This document shows, piece by piece, positions 15,534 through 24,310 of a stretch of 64,000 nt of DNA. The stretch lies in contig NZ_FOQO01000001.1 in NCBI RefSeq assembly GCF_900113765.1, positions 310,001 to 374,000 of the forward strand, written 5' to 3'. How positions within the stretch are numbered: position 1 is the first letter of the stretch; every line of letters begins with the position of its first letter. Below the pieces are notes generated by a model. The model had not been told where the DNA came from, did not search any database, and saw nothing but the letters and a program-made list of their open reading frames with translations. Source of the DNA: Parapedobacter indicus (GTDB lineage Bacteria; Bacteroidota; Bacteroidia; Sphingobacteriales; Sphingobacteriaceae). The translations under genes were made by a program, and so were the position numbers.

Positions 15534-18500
15534 TTAGCTGATCCAAACACGCACCAATGAAAGAAGCTTGTTGATGTCTACCGGTTTGGCAATGTAATCA
15601 CTGGCTCCTGCATCGAGTGCCAGCTGCCGATCACCGTGCATGGCTTTTGCCGTGAGCGCAATAATAGGTAATTTGGCGAATTTCTTGTCAGCGCGGATCT
15701 TAGCGATGGCTTCATAGCCGTCCATTTCTGGCATCATAATATCCATCAGCACCAGGTCAATATCCGGTTTCCGTTGAAGAATAGCCAGTGCCTCTATGCC
15801 ATTATTCGCTGTTTCTACAGTCATCTGGTTCGTTTCGAAAACCGTGCTCAATGCGAAAATGTTACGCATATCGTCATCGGCTAACAGAATACATTTGCCT
15901 TCCAGCACATTGTCAAATGGCAAACCGTTCGATGCGGAGCTGCTAAAACTAGGAAACGCACGAGTTGAAGAAGGGTCGTTTTTTATACGATTTATAAAAA
16001 GGTTTACTTCATCTAAGATGCGGCTGTTGGATTTGTCCGATTTTAGAACCAGTGTCTTCGTATGGCGGAGTATGCGGCTTGTTATTTCGGGATTGAGCTC
16101 CATTGCCGTGTTGATAATCACCGGTGTATCGATATATTGGGGAATGTTTTTGATCTCATCCAGTAAATCTGTGCCAGATTTGTCCGGTAGGTTTAGATCC
16201 AGGATCATGCAATCGAAATGTTCACCGGAATTTAGGAAATGAATGGCTTCTTTGCCCGTGAAGGCTTGCTTTACGTCAACGCCACTTTCTGTCAAGCTGA
16301 ATTTAAGGCTGTCGCTTTGGACTTTTTGATCTTCAACAACCAGCACTTTTTTGAGTGGGGATTCGATGATTTTATGCAGATGTCCGAAAACATGTTCTAG
16401 GGATTGTTTATCGACGGGTTTTTTGAGAAAGCCCACGGCAGCCTCCTCGATTTCGTGCTTATTTGGCCGGTCTGCCGACATCAGATGGACGGGGATATTT
16501 TTAGTCTGCGGGTTGCTCTTCAGTTTTTTTAATACGGTCCAGCCATCCATCACGGGTAGCATGATATCCAAAATAATGGCATCGGGCAGGTGTTCCATGG
16601 CCATCTGCAGACCGGTATCGCCTTGGTGAGCAATCAGCGTATCAAATCCCCGCTCGCGGGCATATCTTTCAAGTATTTCAGCGAAGTTTTCGTCGTCTTC
16701 AATGATTAGGAGGCGTTTGGTATTCTCCTCCGTATGGGGTGTCGGCTGAGGTGACGGCTGCTCAACAGGTTTTTTTTCATAATGCGTGTTCATGTGCGTC
16801 CGGTTATCTTCAGTCGGAAGGGGGGAGGTGGTTTTTTCCGGGAAACGCAACGGAACGATCAAGGTGAATGAACTGCCTTCGCCTTCTTGGCTGGCGACAT
16901 GAATTTCGCCACGAAGCATGGTGGCCAATTCGCGGCAAATCGAGAGTCCCAGTCCGGTGCCCCCAAATTTTCGGCTTGTTGAACCATCAGCTTGTTTGAA
17001 AGCGTCGAATATCAGCCGTTGTTTATCTTCGGGAATGCCAATGCCGTTATCTTTTACCGTCAATGCGAGGGTATCGTCACCGGCTTGGGTAATCAATAAT
17101 TCCACTTTTCCATGTTCTTTGGTGAACTTGAAGGCGTTGGAAAGTAGATTTTTCAGGATCTGCCGGAGGCGCTGTTCGTCCGTTGCAATGGAAGTAGGAG
17201 AATTTTCGTCAACCGTAATTCGGAAATCGATTGCCTTACGGTCGGCTATGCCGCTAAATAAGTCCAGCAGGTCTTGTGTGATGGGTAACAACGGGGTATC
17301 TTCGATGATCAGCTCCATATTCCCCGACTCGATTTTTGATAGATCGAGAATGTTGTTGATCAGGTGCAGTAGGTCTGTGCCCGCGTTGTATATGACCGAA
17401 GCATATTTGACTTGGTCGGGCAAAAGATTGGCAGATTTGTTGTCCTCCAGCAGTTTGGCGAGTATGAGAATGCTGTTAAGCGGTGTCCGTAATTCATGAC
17501 TCATATTTGCCAGGAACTCGGATTTGTATTTGCCCGATTGTTCAAGTTCGCTCGCTTTCATGGCGATTGATTGATGGGCCTGCTCAATGGAAAAATTGCG
17601 CTCTTCCAATAGCCTTGCTTTCTCTTCAAGTTCCGAGTTGGCATGCTTCAGTTCTTCCTGTTGGACCCGTAATTCTTCCTCGGACGCCTCCAGCTGATGG
17701 GTTTTATGAACGAGTTCGTCGTTGGTGGTCCGGAGCTCCTCTTGTTGTGCTTCAAGTTCTTCCGCCTGTTGCTGTGTTTCTTCGTAGAGCAGAGACAGCG
17801 TGGCATGGTCAACGGCCACCTTGGCGGCAATTGCCAGATTGACAGCAGCCCGTTCCAGAAACCGAGAGGTTGCATCATCAGTTTCATGAAAGAAACCGAT
17901 TTCCATTACGCCGATCGCCTGATTTTCGTATACGAGTGGCTGGATAATGATGTGTTCTGGTTTGGAATTGCCCAATGAGGATGTAACCAAAAGGTAATTT
18001 TCGGGTATATCTGAAAGGACGAGCTGCTTTTTGGCGGCGATACACTCGCCGGTAAGGCCGCGGTTTCTTTCGACATGTGGTCGTAGATAAGATGCATCTA
18101 TTGCATACGATCCAGCATGAACGAATACATCTTCGTTTGTTGTGTTTTTCAGATAAATGACTCCTACCTTGGCATCGAGATATGGGCAAATCATCTGAAT
18201 GGCATGGGCGGCGATTTCACGCTCATTGAGATCACCCCGGATCTTTTCATCAAGCATTGCCAAGCCGCTCAATATCCAATTATGGATCTCCTTTTCTTTC
18301 GAAAGCCTAGCCAGATCCCTGTTGGATTTTCGAATAATCAGTTCGGTTTTTTTGTGGTGTTCAAAGGTTTTCGTGACATAAACGAGCAACCACAAGACAA
18401 TCGCAAATGCTAAAACAGCAGCGATAAGGAACGTTGTTTTGATGCTGTCAAGTATTCGATGCGACACATCGATTTGCTCGAATAAATACAACAAATAAAA

Positions 18501-18575
18501 TAATCTGATTAACAGAATGGCTATTAAAAGGGAAAAGCCGATGTATATATGTGCCTTGAATGTCAGTTTCTTCAT
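15534..18575 (-). CDS. Membrane hybrid sensor kinase (GAF-coiled coil-HisKA-HATPase-REC-REC-REC)
   Basis: 1013 residues from ATG 18575 (MKKLTFKAHIYIGFSLL); a TTG three codons upstream is less likely. Two membrane segments lie at about 12-30 and 47-67. Then come a GAF-like domain (about 110-250), a long glutamate/glutamine-rich coiled coil (about 250-345), HisKA with His360 in NMSHELRTPLNS, HATPase with GTGLGLSICRELA, and three receivers (about 625-735, 750-865 and 895-1010), each with its DD and phospho-Asp region (ILDIMLPVMDGW, ILDLNLPDKSG, LMDIMMPEMDGY). This layout is typical of Bacteroidota CheR/CheB-linked hybrid kinases. First gene of a four-gene operon; signal unknown. Confidence 0.94.
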   Translation of the reverse strand: MKKLTFKAHIYIGFSLLIAILLIRLFYLLYLFEQIDVSHRILDSIKTTFLIAAVLAFAIVLWLLVYVTKTFEHHKKTELIIRKSNRDLARLSKEKEIHNWILSGLAMLDEKIRGDLNEREIAAHAIQMICPYLDAKVGVIYLKNTTNEDVFVHAGSYAIDASYLRPHVERNRGLTGECIAAKKQLVLSDIPENYLLVTSSLGNSKPEHIIIQPLVYENQAIGVMEIGFFHETDDATSRFLERAAVNLAIAAKVAVDHATLSLLYEETQQQAEELEAQQEELRTTNDELVHKTHQLEASEEELRVQQEELKHANSELEEKARLLEERNFSIEQAHQSIAMKASELEQSGKYKSEFLANMSHELRTPLNSILILAKLLEDNKSANLLPDQVKYASVIYNAGTDLLHLINNILDLSKIESGNMELIIEDTPLLPITQDLLDLFSGIADRKAIDFRITVDENSPTSIATDEQRLRQILKNLLSNAFKFTKEHGKVELLITQAGDDTLALTVKDNGIGIPEDKQRLIFDAFKQADGSTSRKFGGTGLGLSICRELATMLRGEIHVASQEGEGSSFTLIVPLRFPEKTTSPLPTEDNRTHMNTHYEKKPVEQPSPQPTPHTEENTKRLLIIEDDENFAEILERYARERGFDTLIAHQGDTGLQMAMEHLPDAIILDIMLPVMDGWTVLKKLKSNPQTKNIPVHLMSADRPNKHEIEEAAVGFLKKPVDKQSLEHVFGHLHKIIESPLKKVLVVEDQKVQSDSLKFSLTESGVDVKQAFTGKEAIHFLNSGEHFDCMILDLNLPDKSGTDLLDEIKNIPQYIDTPVIINTAMELNPEITSRILRHTKTLVLKSDKSNSRILDEVNLFINRIKNDPSSTRAFPSFSSSASNGLPFDNVLEGKCILLADDDMRNIFALSTVFETNQMTVETANNGIEALAILQRKPDIDLVLMDIMMPEMDGYEAIAKIRADKKFAKLPIIALTAKAMHGDRQLALDAGASDYIAKPVDINKLLSLVRVWIS

Positions 18576-18685
18576 CCAGAACAATTCAGTTTCCTAGTGC
18601 GTTACCGAACGCGTATTTGTCCATGCTAATTAGGTATTTTTTTCGATTTCGCAAAATAAATGATCAAACTAATAAACCTGATTTT

Positions 18686-19849
18686 TTAAAGAATGGGATG
18701 TCTTTCAAACGGCTTGGCACGATCAAATAAATACCGATACGTATGATGTGTTTTATAGATTGTGCCGCCTATGTATCGCGCTACATTCATCATCTTTGGA
18801 TTGAAATCACCGATCCAATTCATCTGCAGTTCTTCATACTTCAGCTGCTTCGGGTCTTGTATTACTTTTGTGGCGGCCATTACCATGGCTGCCTCAAGTC
18901 CTTTCCGTTGATGCTCCGGTACGATGCCGAACACGATGCCGAACATGGTTTTACAGCGCCTACGCCATCGGTTCCACAGAAAACGTATTTTTCCCGGTAA
19001 GGTAAGTTTTCCATTGGTGTATTTAACAATCAACTGATTGACATCCGGAATGTTGACCCAAAAACCGACTGGCTGGCCTTGGTAATAGGCAAACCAGATA
19101 ATCTTTGGATCGATGATGGGTTTCATGCTTTGTATCAATTTATGCGCATTTTTCGCACTCATCGGGTTCACCCCCTCATGCCTCGCCCAAGCCTCGTTGT
19201 ATACCGATCGGAAATCTTCAGCGGCTTTTCCGAGTTGATTGCGGTGAATATGGCTAAACGTATATCCTGCGTCCTGTAAAGCGTGGAGTGCCTTTTCACC
19301 CACTTTGCTGGAAAGTGGAGTAGCAATCTCTCGGCGGTAGGTAAATTGCTTAAAATAAACCTGAAAGCCATATCGTTCAAAAAGTTGCTGATAATACGAA
19401 GGATTGTAATTGCAGCAGTAACAGGGCGGATGGAAGCCATCTACGAGTAGTCCCCACCAACGTTCACGGTTACCGAAGTTAATGGGACCATCCATGGCCG
19501 ACATGCCATGCGCTGCCAGCCAGGCTTTGGCAGTATCAAACAATAGGTCGGCAGCTTTTTGATTGTTTATGCATTCGAAAAATCCACATCCGCCCACCCG
19601 AAATCCGGTGTCGTTGGCTTCCTTTTCAAAAAATGCGGCAATGCGTCCGATAGGGTTGCCGGATTCATCCAACAAAAGCCACCGGGCACAGTCACCGCGC
19701 TGGAAGCGGGGATTCTTCTTCGGGTCAAAGACGGATTGGACATCCACGTCGAACGGTCGGATGTAATTGACATCGTCCAAGTAAAGTGAGGGTGCCATGG
19801 TTATGAATAGTCGATCCAACGCTGCTCCGGCTACGGGTACAATTTTCAT
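18686..19849 (-). CDS. GNAT-like acyltransferase family protein (YghO-like)
   Basis: 387 residues from ATG 19849 (MKIVPVAGAALDRLFI); a GTG 17 codons upstream is open but less convincing. The chain has two GNAT-like halves. The first includes GRIAAFFEKEAN...GGCGFFECINNQKAADLLFDTAKAWLAAHG and MDGPINFGNRERWWGLLVDGF; the second has IIWFAYYQGQPVGFWVNIPDVNQ and a pantetheine-loop-like IVPEHQRKGLEAAM. It resembles proteins annotated as YghO or GNAT family in Bacteroidota. The acceptor substrate cannot be read from the sequence. It is divergent from the head-GIN gene. Confidence 0.68.
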   Translation of the reverse strand: MKIVPVAGAALDRLFITMAPSLYLDDVNYIRPFDVDVQSVFDPKKNPRFQRGDCARWLLLDESGNPIGRIAAFFEKEANDTGFRVGGCGFFECINNQKAADLLFDTAKAWLAAHGMSAMDGPINFGNRERWWGLLVDGFHPPCYCCNYNPSYYQQLFERYGFQVYFKQFTYRREIATPLSSKVGEKALHALQDAGYTFSHIHRNQLGKAAEDFRSVYNEAWARHEGVNPMSAKNAHKLIQSMKPIIDPKIIWFAYYQGQPVGFWVNIPDVNQLIVKYTNGKLTLPGKIRFLWNRWRRRCKTMFGIVFGIVPEHQRKGLEAAMVMAATKVIQDPKQLKYEELQMNWIGDFNPKMMNVARYIGGTIYKTHHTYRYLFDRAKPFERHPIL

Positions 19850-20013
19850 AGACGATTCGTATTCAATATTTGAAAGGTGCCAAAAATAGCAGTTTAACAC
19901 GGGTTAAACAATATAGCTGTGTATAGACAGCTTAAAAAGAGGCATCGCTGCAACGTCTCGTTTATTGCGACGTCTTATATGTAAAAAAACATGTATATAT
20001 AAAAACGAACACA

Positions 20014-20739
20014 ATGGAAAGAAAATTGTCTTTATTAGGTGGGTTAGCATTGCTGTTGCCATTTTTTTTATGGGCCCATACGATCCCTGGTCCTTCGTTC
20101 CGCGATGAAATACGCGAGGTGCGCGGTTTTCATGCACTGACCAGCGCTGGTAGTATCCTTGTAGAGGTACGTTTCGGTGACCAAGAATCCGTACGGTTAG
20201 TGGGCAATGAGGCAGCCCTCCGCGAAGTTGAAACTGTGGTAGAACAGGGGACGTTGAAAATTAGGTTTAAAAGAAACGCTGGGGAAGCTCGATTCAACAG
20301 GGACAAAGTTACCGCCTACGTAACTGCCAAACAACTTAAGTCACTGGCACAATCAGGCGCTGGAAATATTACGGTCGTAGGAACGGTAGCGGGCGATGAG
20401 CTGAACGCCTCGGTGAGCGGTTCGGGAAAGCTTGCATTTGACTCCGACATAAAGGTGTGTAACGCTCGTATTAGTGGCTCTGGGCGGATTGTGGCCACAG
20501 GCAACGCCGCGGCGAGTAACATTTCAATCAGCGGTTCGGGCCGGTTTGAGGGGAACGAGCTAAAAAGCCAATCCGCCAACCTCAAACTATCCGGATCCGG
20601 TAGCATCGCAATTCATGTAAACAAACAATTGGATGCATCCATAAGCGGATCGGGTACGATCCATTACAGTGGAAATGCACAAACCAACGTGCGTACATCG
20701 GGCTCAGGCAGGCTCCACAAAATAAGTGCATCGAGGTAA
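20014..20739 (+). CDS. Exported head-GIN domain (DUF2807) protein
   Basis: 241 residues. A signal peptide (about 1-24) ends near LWAHTI. The rest is a beta-solenoid-like DUF2807 / putative autotransporter head-GIN domain: an opening FRDEIREVRGFHALTSAGSILVEVRFGD, then repeated strands each ending in SGSG (ASVSGSGKL, ARISGSGRI, ISISGSGRF, LKLSGSGSI, ASISGSGTI, VRTSGSGRL). Cell-surface or periplasmic location is expected; function is unknown. It is followed after 97 bp by floA and may share a transcript with it. Confidence 0.88.
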   Translation: MERKLSLLGGLALLLPFFLWAHTIPGPSFRDEIREVRGFHALTSAGSILVEVRFGDQESVRLVGNEAALREVETVVEQGTLKIRFKRNAGEARFNRDKVTAYVTAKQLKSLAQSGAGNITVVGTVAGDELNASVSGSGKLAFDSDIKVCNARISGSGRIVATGNAAASNISISGSGRFEGNELKSQSANLKLSGSGSIAIHVNKQLDASISGSGTIHYSGNAQTNVRTSGSGRLHKISASR

Positions 20740-20836
20740 ATGGACGGAGGGCGAAAAGTTTAAGGAGCTTTGGATAGCCATCAAAAAGTTGTATCTTTAA
20801 AAGCTGTAAACAGTACCTTAAATGTATTAAACCCTT

Positions 20837-21829
20837 ATGGACCCCAATTTTACCCCCATCTTGATGATCGTCGGAGCTATCGTAGCATTTTTTATTTTGC
20901 TTTATTTGCTTCCCGTAAATCTTTGGTTCACTGCACAGTTATCCGGCGTGCGCGTCAACCTGTTGAATCTGCTGCTGATGCGTTTGCGGAAAGTATCACC
21001 TGCCTTGGTAACTAATGCGATGATAACCTCCACCAAAGCAGGATTAAATATTACATCGAATGAAATAGAAACACATTATCTTGCTGGAGGCAACGTAAAC
21101 AACGTGATTAAAGCATTGATTTCGGCAGATAAAGCGAATATCCCGCTGGATTTTAAGCTCGCAACCGCCATTGACTTGGCTGGCCGGGACGTATTTGATG
21201 CCGTGCAGTTATCGGTCAATCCCCGTGTCATTAATACACCGCCGGTAGCGGCCGTGGCTAAAGACGGTATCCAGCTCATTGCTAAGGCAAGGGTGACAGT
21301 GAGAGCAAATATCAATCAACTCGTGGGCGGAGCAGGTGAAGAAACCATTTTGGCACGTGTGGGAGAAGGCATTGTTACGACCATCGGTTCGGCGGCCAAT
21401 CATAAGGAAGTGTTGGAAAACCCCGATCGTATTTCAAAAACCGTGTTAGCGAAGGGGCTGGACAGTGGCACTGCATTTGAGATACTGTCAATTGATATTG
21501 CGGATATCGATATCGGCGAAAACGTCGGGGCAAAATTGCAGACGGATCAAGCGGAAGCCGATCTCAAGGTTGCGAATGCGCGTGCGGAAGAGCGACGGGC
21601 GATGGCTGTGGCCTCCGAACAAGAAATGCGTTCCAAGGCACAGGAAGCCCGGGCAAAGGTAATCGAAGCGGAGGCACAGGTGCCTTTGGCCATGGCCGAA
21701 GCGTTTCGGACCGGCAACCTGGGTGTAATGGATTATTACCGGATGCAAAACATACAGGCAGATACAGATATGCGGGGCTCAATCGCAAAACCGGGAACCA
21801 ATGCAGATAAAGGAAATAAAAACAAGTAA
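20837..21829 (+). CDS. floA: Flotillin-like protein FloA
   Basis: 330 residues. A single N-terminal membrane segment (about 9-30, [18 protein letters not shown]) is followed by an SPFH/PHB-type domain with the FloA-specific segments [20 protein letters not shown] and [25 protein letters not shown], and an Ala/Glu-rich coiled coil (about 235-290, [19 protein letters not shown]). The family forms membrane microdomain scaffolds. Length and order match bacterial FloA (UPF0365). It ends just before a strong terminator. Confidence 0.95.
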   Translation: MDPNFTPILMIVGAIVAFFILLYLLPVNLWFTAQLSGVRVNLLNLLLMRLRKVSPALVTNAMITSTKAGLNITSNEIETHYLAGGNVNNVIKALISADKANIPLDFKLATAIDLAGRDVFDAVQLSVNPRVINTPPVAAVAKDGIQLIAKARVTVRANINQLVGGAGEETILARVGEGIVTTIGSAANHKEVLENPDRISKTVLAKGLDSGTAFEILSIDIADIDIGENVGAKLQTDQAEADLKVANARAEERRAMAVASEQEMRSKAQEARAKVIEAEAQVPLAMAEAFRTGNLGVMDYYRMQNIQADTDMRGSIAKPGTNADKGNKNK

Positions 21830-21836
21830 AACAACA

Positions 21837-21864
21837 AAACCCCGGTGATGGGCACCGGGGTTTG
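21837..21864 (+). terminator. Terminator hairpin after floA
   Basis: CCCCGGTG (21840-21847) pairs with CACCGGGG (21853-21860) around a 5-nt loop; flanking AAA and TTT extend the stem. Eight G/C-rich pairs followed by TTTGTT make it a strong rho-independent terminator candidate. Confidence 0.85.
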
Positions 21865-22246
21865 TTACTAACCAATTATAAACCTAAATTATGAAAAGAC
21901 AATTCTAAATCCCCGGTATTATCCGGGTTTGTTTTACTGATGCAAAAGTAGCGACTTTTTGTCGTTTTTCAATGAAACTTTTGTTAGTTTTTTGTCAAAA
22001 GAACATTGTTTTAAATCCGCTTGTATTTAAACTTTTAAGCGTTTGTTAATAGGGTCGCAAAGGGCATGCCAAAAAAATAAATTGGTTAAATAGGGTTTTT
22101 GCCTCAACTTCGCATTGGAAGTGTAGTTTGAACGATAAAACAAGACTGATTTATCAGACACCGTGTAGCGGAGATTAACACTTTTGGACCAACGTTCAAA
22201 AAGTTCGGATTTTAATAGTAAGTTTGGCTTCAAATCGTATTCAATC
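21865..22246. other. Intergenic region with a 5-codon frame and second hairpin
   Basis: After the floA terminator comes an AT-rich stretch leading to an ATG at 21891 with the frame ATG AAA AGA CAA TTC TAA. Next is a second hairpin, CCCGG (21912-21916) with CCGGG (21923-21927), followed by TTTGTTTT. From 21940 to the kdsC start I see only AT-rich sequence and nothing identifiable. The stretch may be a small RNA, a leader or just a spacer. Confidence 0.35.
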
Positions 22247-22765
22247 ATGTTGTTTGATAAGTTCAAGCGGGTAAAAGCATTCGTATTCGATGTAGATGGC
22301 GTACTCTCGGATGGGAATATATTAGTTACAGAACACGGTGATCAGCTTCGTTCGTTTGATATAAAGGACGGCTATGCAATGCAATTGGCTATCAAAAAGG
22401 GATATTCCATGGCTGTCATAACCGGTGGGCGATCCATAGGGGTGAAAAAAAGAATGGAGGGATTGGGAATAACAGATGTATATTTGTCAGTTAACGACAA
22501 AAGTGCCGCATTGGAGGAATGGCTGGCTTATCGTGGACTTACCCATGCGGACATCCTCTATATGGGCGATGATATTCCCGATCTGGATAACATGAAATTG
22601 GCGGGCTTACCCACTTGCCCGGCCGATGCGGTGGAAGCGGTTAAAGCGATATCGGTTTATGTATCCTTTTGTAACGGCGGCCGGGGAGCGGCGCGTGATG
22701 TCATTGAGAAGGTGATGAAACTACAGAATACCTGGCATGAGGACCTGGCAGTTGCAAGCATCTGA
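22247..22765 (+). CDS. kdsC: 3-deoxy-D-manno-octulosonate 8-phosphate phosphatase (KdsC)
   Basis: 172 residues from ATG 22247 (MLFDKFKRVKAFVFDVDG); the frame opens 21 codons earlier at a TTG but that part is not family-like. It is a cap-less HAD phosphatase of the KdsC type: motif I FVFDVDGVLSDG (nucleophile Asp15, acid Asp17), motif II AVITGGRS, and motif IV YMGDDIPDLDNM. It dephosphorylates KDO-8-phosphate in the pathway to lipid A core sugars. Size and the SDG motif are typical. maf follows after 29 bp, probably on the same transcript. Confidence 0.93.
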   Translation: MLFDKFKRVKAFVFDVDGVLSDGNILVTEHGDQLRSFDIKDGYAMQLAIKKGYSMAVITGGRSIGVKKRMEGLGITDVYLSVNDKSAALEEWLAYRGLTHADILYMGDDIPDLDNMKLAGLPTCPADAVEAVKAISVYVSFCNGGRGAARDVIEKVMKLQNTWHEDLAVASI

Positions 22766-22794
22766 AAAGATGGCGGTGATATAAATTAGTAACC

Positions 22795-23364
22795 ATGCGG
22801 ATAATTCTTGCTTCCCAATCACCGAGACGGAAAGAATTGCTCTCATCGATGGGAGTTTCATTTACGGTGGCTATCCGCGAAGTAGATGAATCCTTTCCCC
22901 AAACGCTGAACCCGGTGGCCGCCGTGCGCCACATTGCCGAAAAAAAGGCCCGGGCTTTTATGACGGAGAGTACCGATACGTTGGTTATTACGGCGGATAC
23001 CATCGTGACCATCGATGGCCAGATACTGGGTAAACCAATCGATAAAGCCCATGCGGTTGAGATGCTTACGCTTTTGTCCGGTCGGCGGCACGAGGTGATC
23101 ACTGCAGTGGCGCTGTTGCAGGGCGGGGCAGTCGAAATATTTCACGAAACCACCGAAGTATATTTCAAGAGCCTATCGGCCGCTGAAATCGACTATTATA
23201 TCCACCATTACCAACCCTTTGACAAAGCAGGAGCTTATGGAATCCAGGAATGGATAGGTATCGTGGCCATTGAAAAAATAATAGGTTCCTATACGAATGT
23301 AGTGGGGCTGCCCACCGCAAAACTTAGTGAGATACTGCGCGGCCGGTTGGATAACTTGTCCTAA
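22795..23364 (+). CDS. maf: Maf-family nucleoside-triphosphate pyrophosphatase
   Basis: 189 residues. The N-terminal SQSPRRKELLSSMGVSF signature, the central VITADTIVTIDGQILGKP strand-loop and the C-terminal AGAYGIQEWIGIVAIEKIIGSYTNVVGLP are conserved in the Maf family, which hydrolyses dTTP/UTP or modified nucleotides to monophosphates. Which subfamily (YhdE- or YceF-like) cannot be settled by eye; the AYGIQ segment favours the dTTP/UTP type. It follows kdsC closely. Confidence 0.93.
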   Translation: MRIILASQSPRRKELLSSMGVSFTVAIREVDESFPQTLNPVAAVRHIAEKKARAFMTESTDTLVITADTIVTIDGQILGKPIDKAHAVEMLTLLSGRRHEVITAVALLQGGAVEIFHETTEVYFKSLSAAEIDYYIHHYQPFDKAGAYGIQEWIGIVAIEKIIGSYTNVVGLPTAKLSEILRGRLDNLS

Positions 23365-23416
23365 ATACCCCCGTTTGTTGTCGTCTTTGCACAGTATTCT
23401 TTTGATTTGGCGCTGC

Positions 23417-23424
23417 TAACTTTG
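23417..23424 (+). promoter_or_regulatory. -7 box TAACTTTG for the VOC gene
   Basis: TAACTTTG matches TAnnTTTG exactly and ends 5 bp before the ATG at 23430, which would leave almost no 5' UTR. No well-spaced -33 box is seen. Confidence 0.4.
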
Positions 23425-23429
23425 TTTCT

Positions 23430-24272
23430 ATGAAGAACCTGATTTACCCATGCCTATGGTTTGACGGCAATGCCAAGACGGCTGCCGAATACTATTGTTC
23501 GGTATTTTCCAATTCAGTTATTACAGCAGATACACCCATGGTGGTGACATTTGAACTTGACGGCACCAAGTTCATGGGACTGAATGGTGGCCCACAGTTT
23601 AAGCCCAATCCGGCGATCTCGTTCTATGTAACACTTGAAAGCAAAGAACAGGTGGAACGTGCATGGCGCCTGCTTGCCGACGATGGTTCCATCTTGATGC
23701 CTCTTGATAAGTACGATTGGAGTGAGTTATACGGTTGGGTACAGGATCGCTTCGGAGTCAATTGGCAATTGTCTCTCGGCGAGATGAACGAGGTAGAACA
23801 GCGGTTTGTACCTTTATTGATGTTCTGCGGAGAGCAGCAGGGAAATGCCAGCAAAGCAATGGACTACTACGTTTCTGTCTTTCGCGATTCGGCAATTACG
23901 TTTGCTGCAAACTATGCCCCCGGGCAGGTGGCTCACGATGCTACTGTCGTGCATGCACGCTTTCGTTTACTTGGCCACCATGTTTTTATGGCAATGGATA
24001 GTGGCGTCCCTCAGCCATTTACCTTCAATGAAGGAGTATCGCTCGTAATCGACTGTGAAACGCAGGAAGAGGTGGATTACTATTGGGCCAGGCTTACAGA
24101 AGGAGGTGAAGAAAGCAGGTGCGGATGGCTGAAAGACCGGTTCGGAGTATCCTGGCAGGTCGTTCCGTCGATTTTACCCAAACTGCTTAGCGATCCACAG
24201 CGCGCGGAGCGGGTCATGCAGGCATTCATGAACATGAAGAAGTTTGATATTAATGCATTGGTCAATGCTTAA
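23430..24272 (+). CDS. Tandem PhnB-like VOC domain protein
   Basis: 280 residues made of two homologous VOC (glyoxalase/3-demethylubiquinone methyltransferase-like) domains, about 1-130 and 133-270. Each starts with a short strand of the form PCLWFDGNAKTAAEYYCSVF or MFCGEQQGNASKAMDYYVSVF and ends with a W-x-Q strand: YGWVQDRFGVNWQL in the first and CGWLKDRFGVSWQV in the second. The family is widespread and usually of unknown substrate. The internal duplication probably makes a pseudo-dimer in one chain. It ends in a strong shared terminator opposite the TonB receptor gene. Confidence 0.9.
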   Translation: MKNLIYPCLWFDGNAKTAAEYYCSVFSNSVITADTPMVVTFELDGTKFMGLNGGPQFKPNPAISFYVTLESKEQVERAWRLLADDGSILMPLDKYDWSELYGWVQDRFGVNWQLSLGEMNEVEQRFVPLLMFCGEQQGNASKAMDYYVSVFRDSAITFAANYAPGQVAHDATVVHARFRLLGHHVFMAMDSGVPQPFTFNEGVSLVIDCETQEEVDYYWARLTEGGEESRCGWLKDRFGVSWQVVPSILPKLLSDPQRAERVMQAFMNMKKFDINALVNA

Positions 24273-24304
24273 ACGAACAAAGGAGTACAACTCCTTTGTT
24301 CGTT
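24272..24304. terminator. Bidirectional terminator between convergent genes
   Basis: AACGAACAAAGGAG (24272-24285) and CTCCTTTGTTCGTT (24291-24304) form a perfect 14-bp inverted repeat with loop TACAA. It sits between the stop of the VOC gene and the stop of the minus-strand TonB receptor gene. Confidence 0.8.
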
Positions 24305-24310
24305 AACTCC

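Noticed and set aside
19904..20137. A 77-residue minus-strand frame opposite the head-GIN start
   Set aside because: It lies antisense to the signal peptide region of the clear plus-strand gene and shows no recognisable motif.
22027..22266. A 79-residue minus-strand frame upstream of kdsC
   Set aside because: Composition is not protein-like, it overlaps the kdsC start, and no promoter or family motif is visible.
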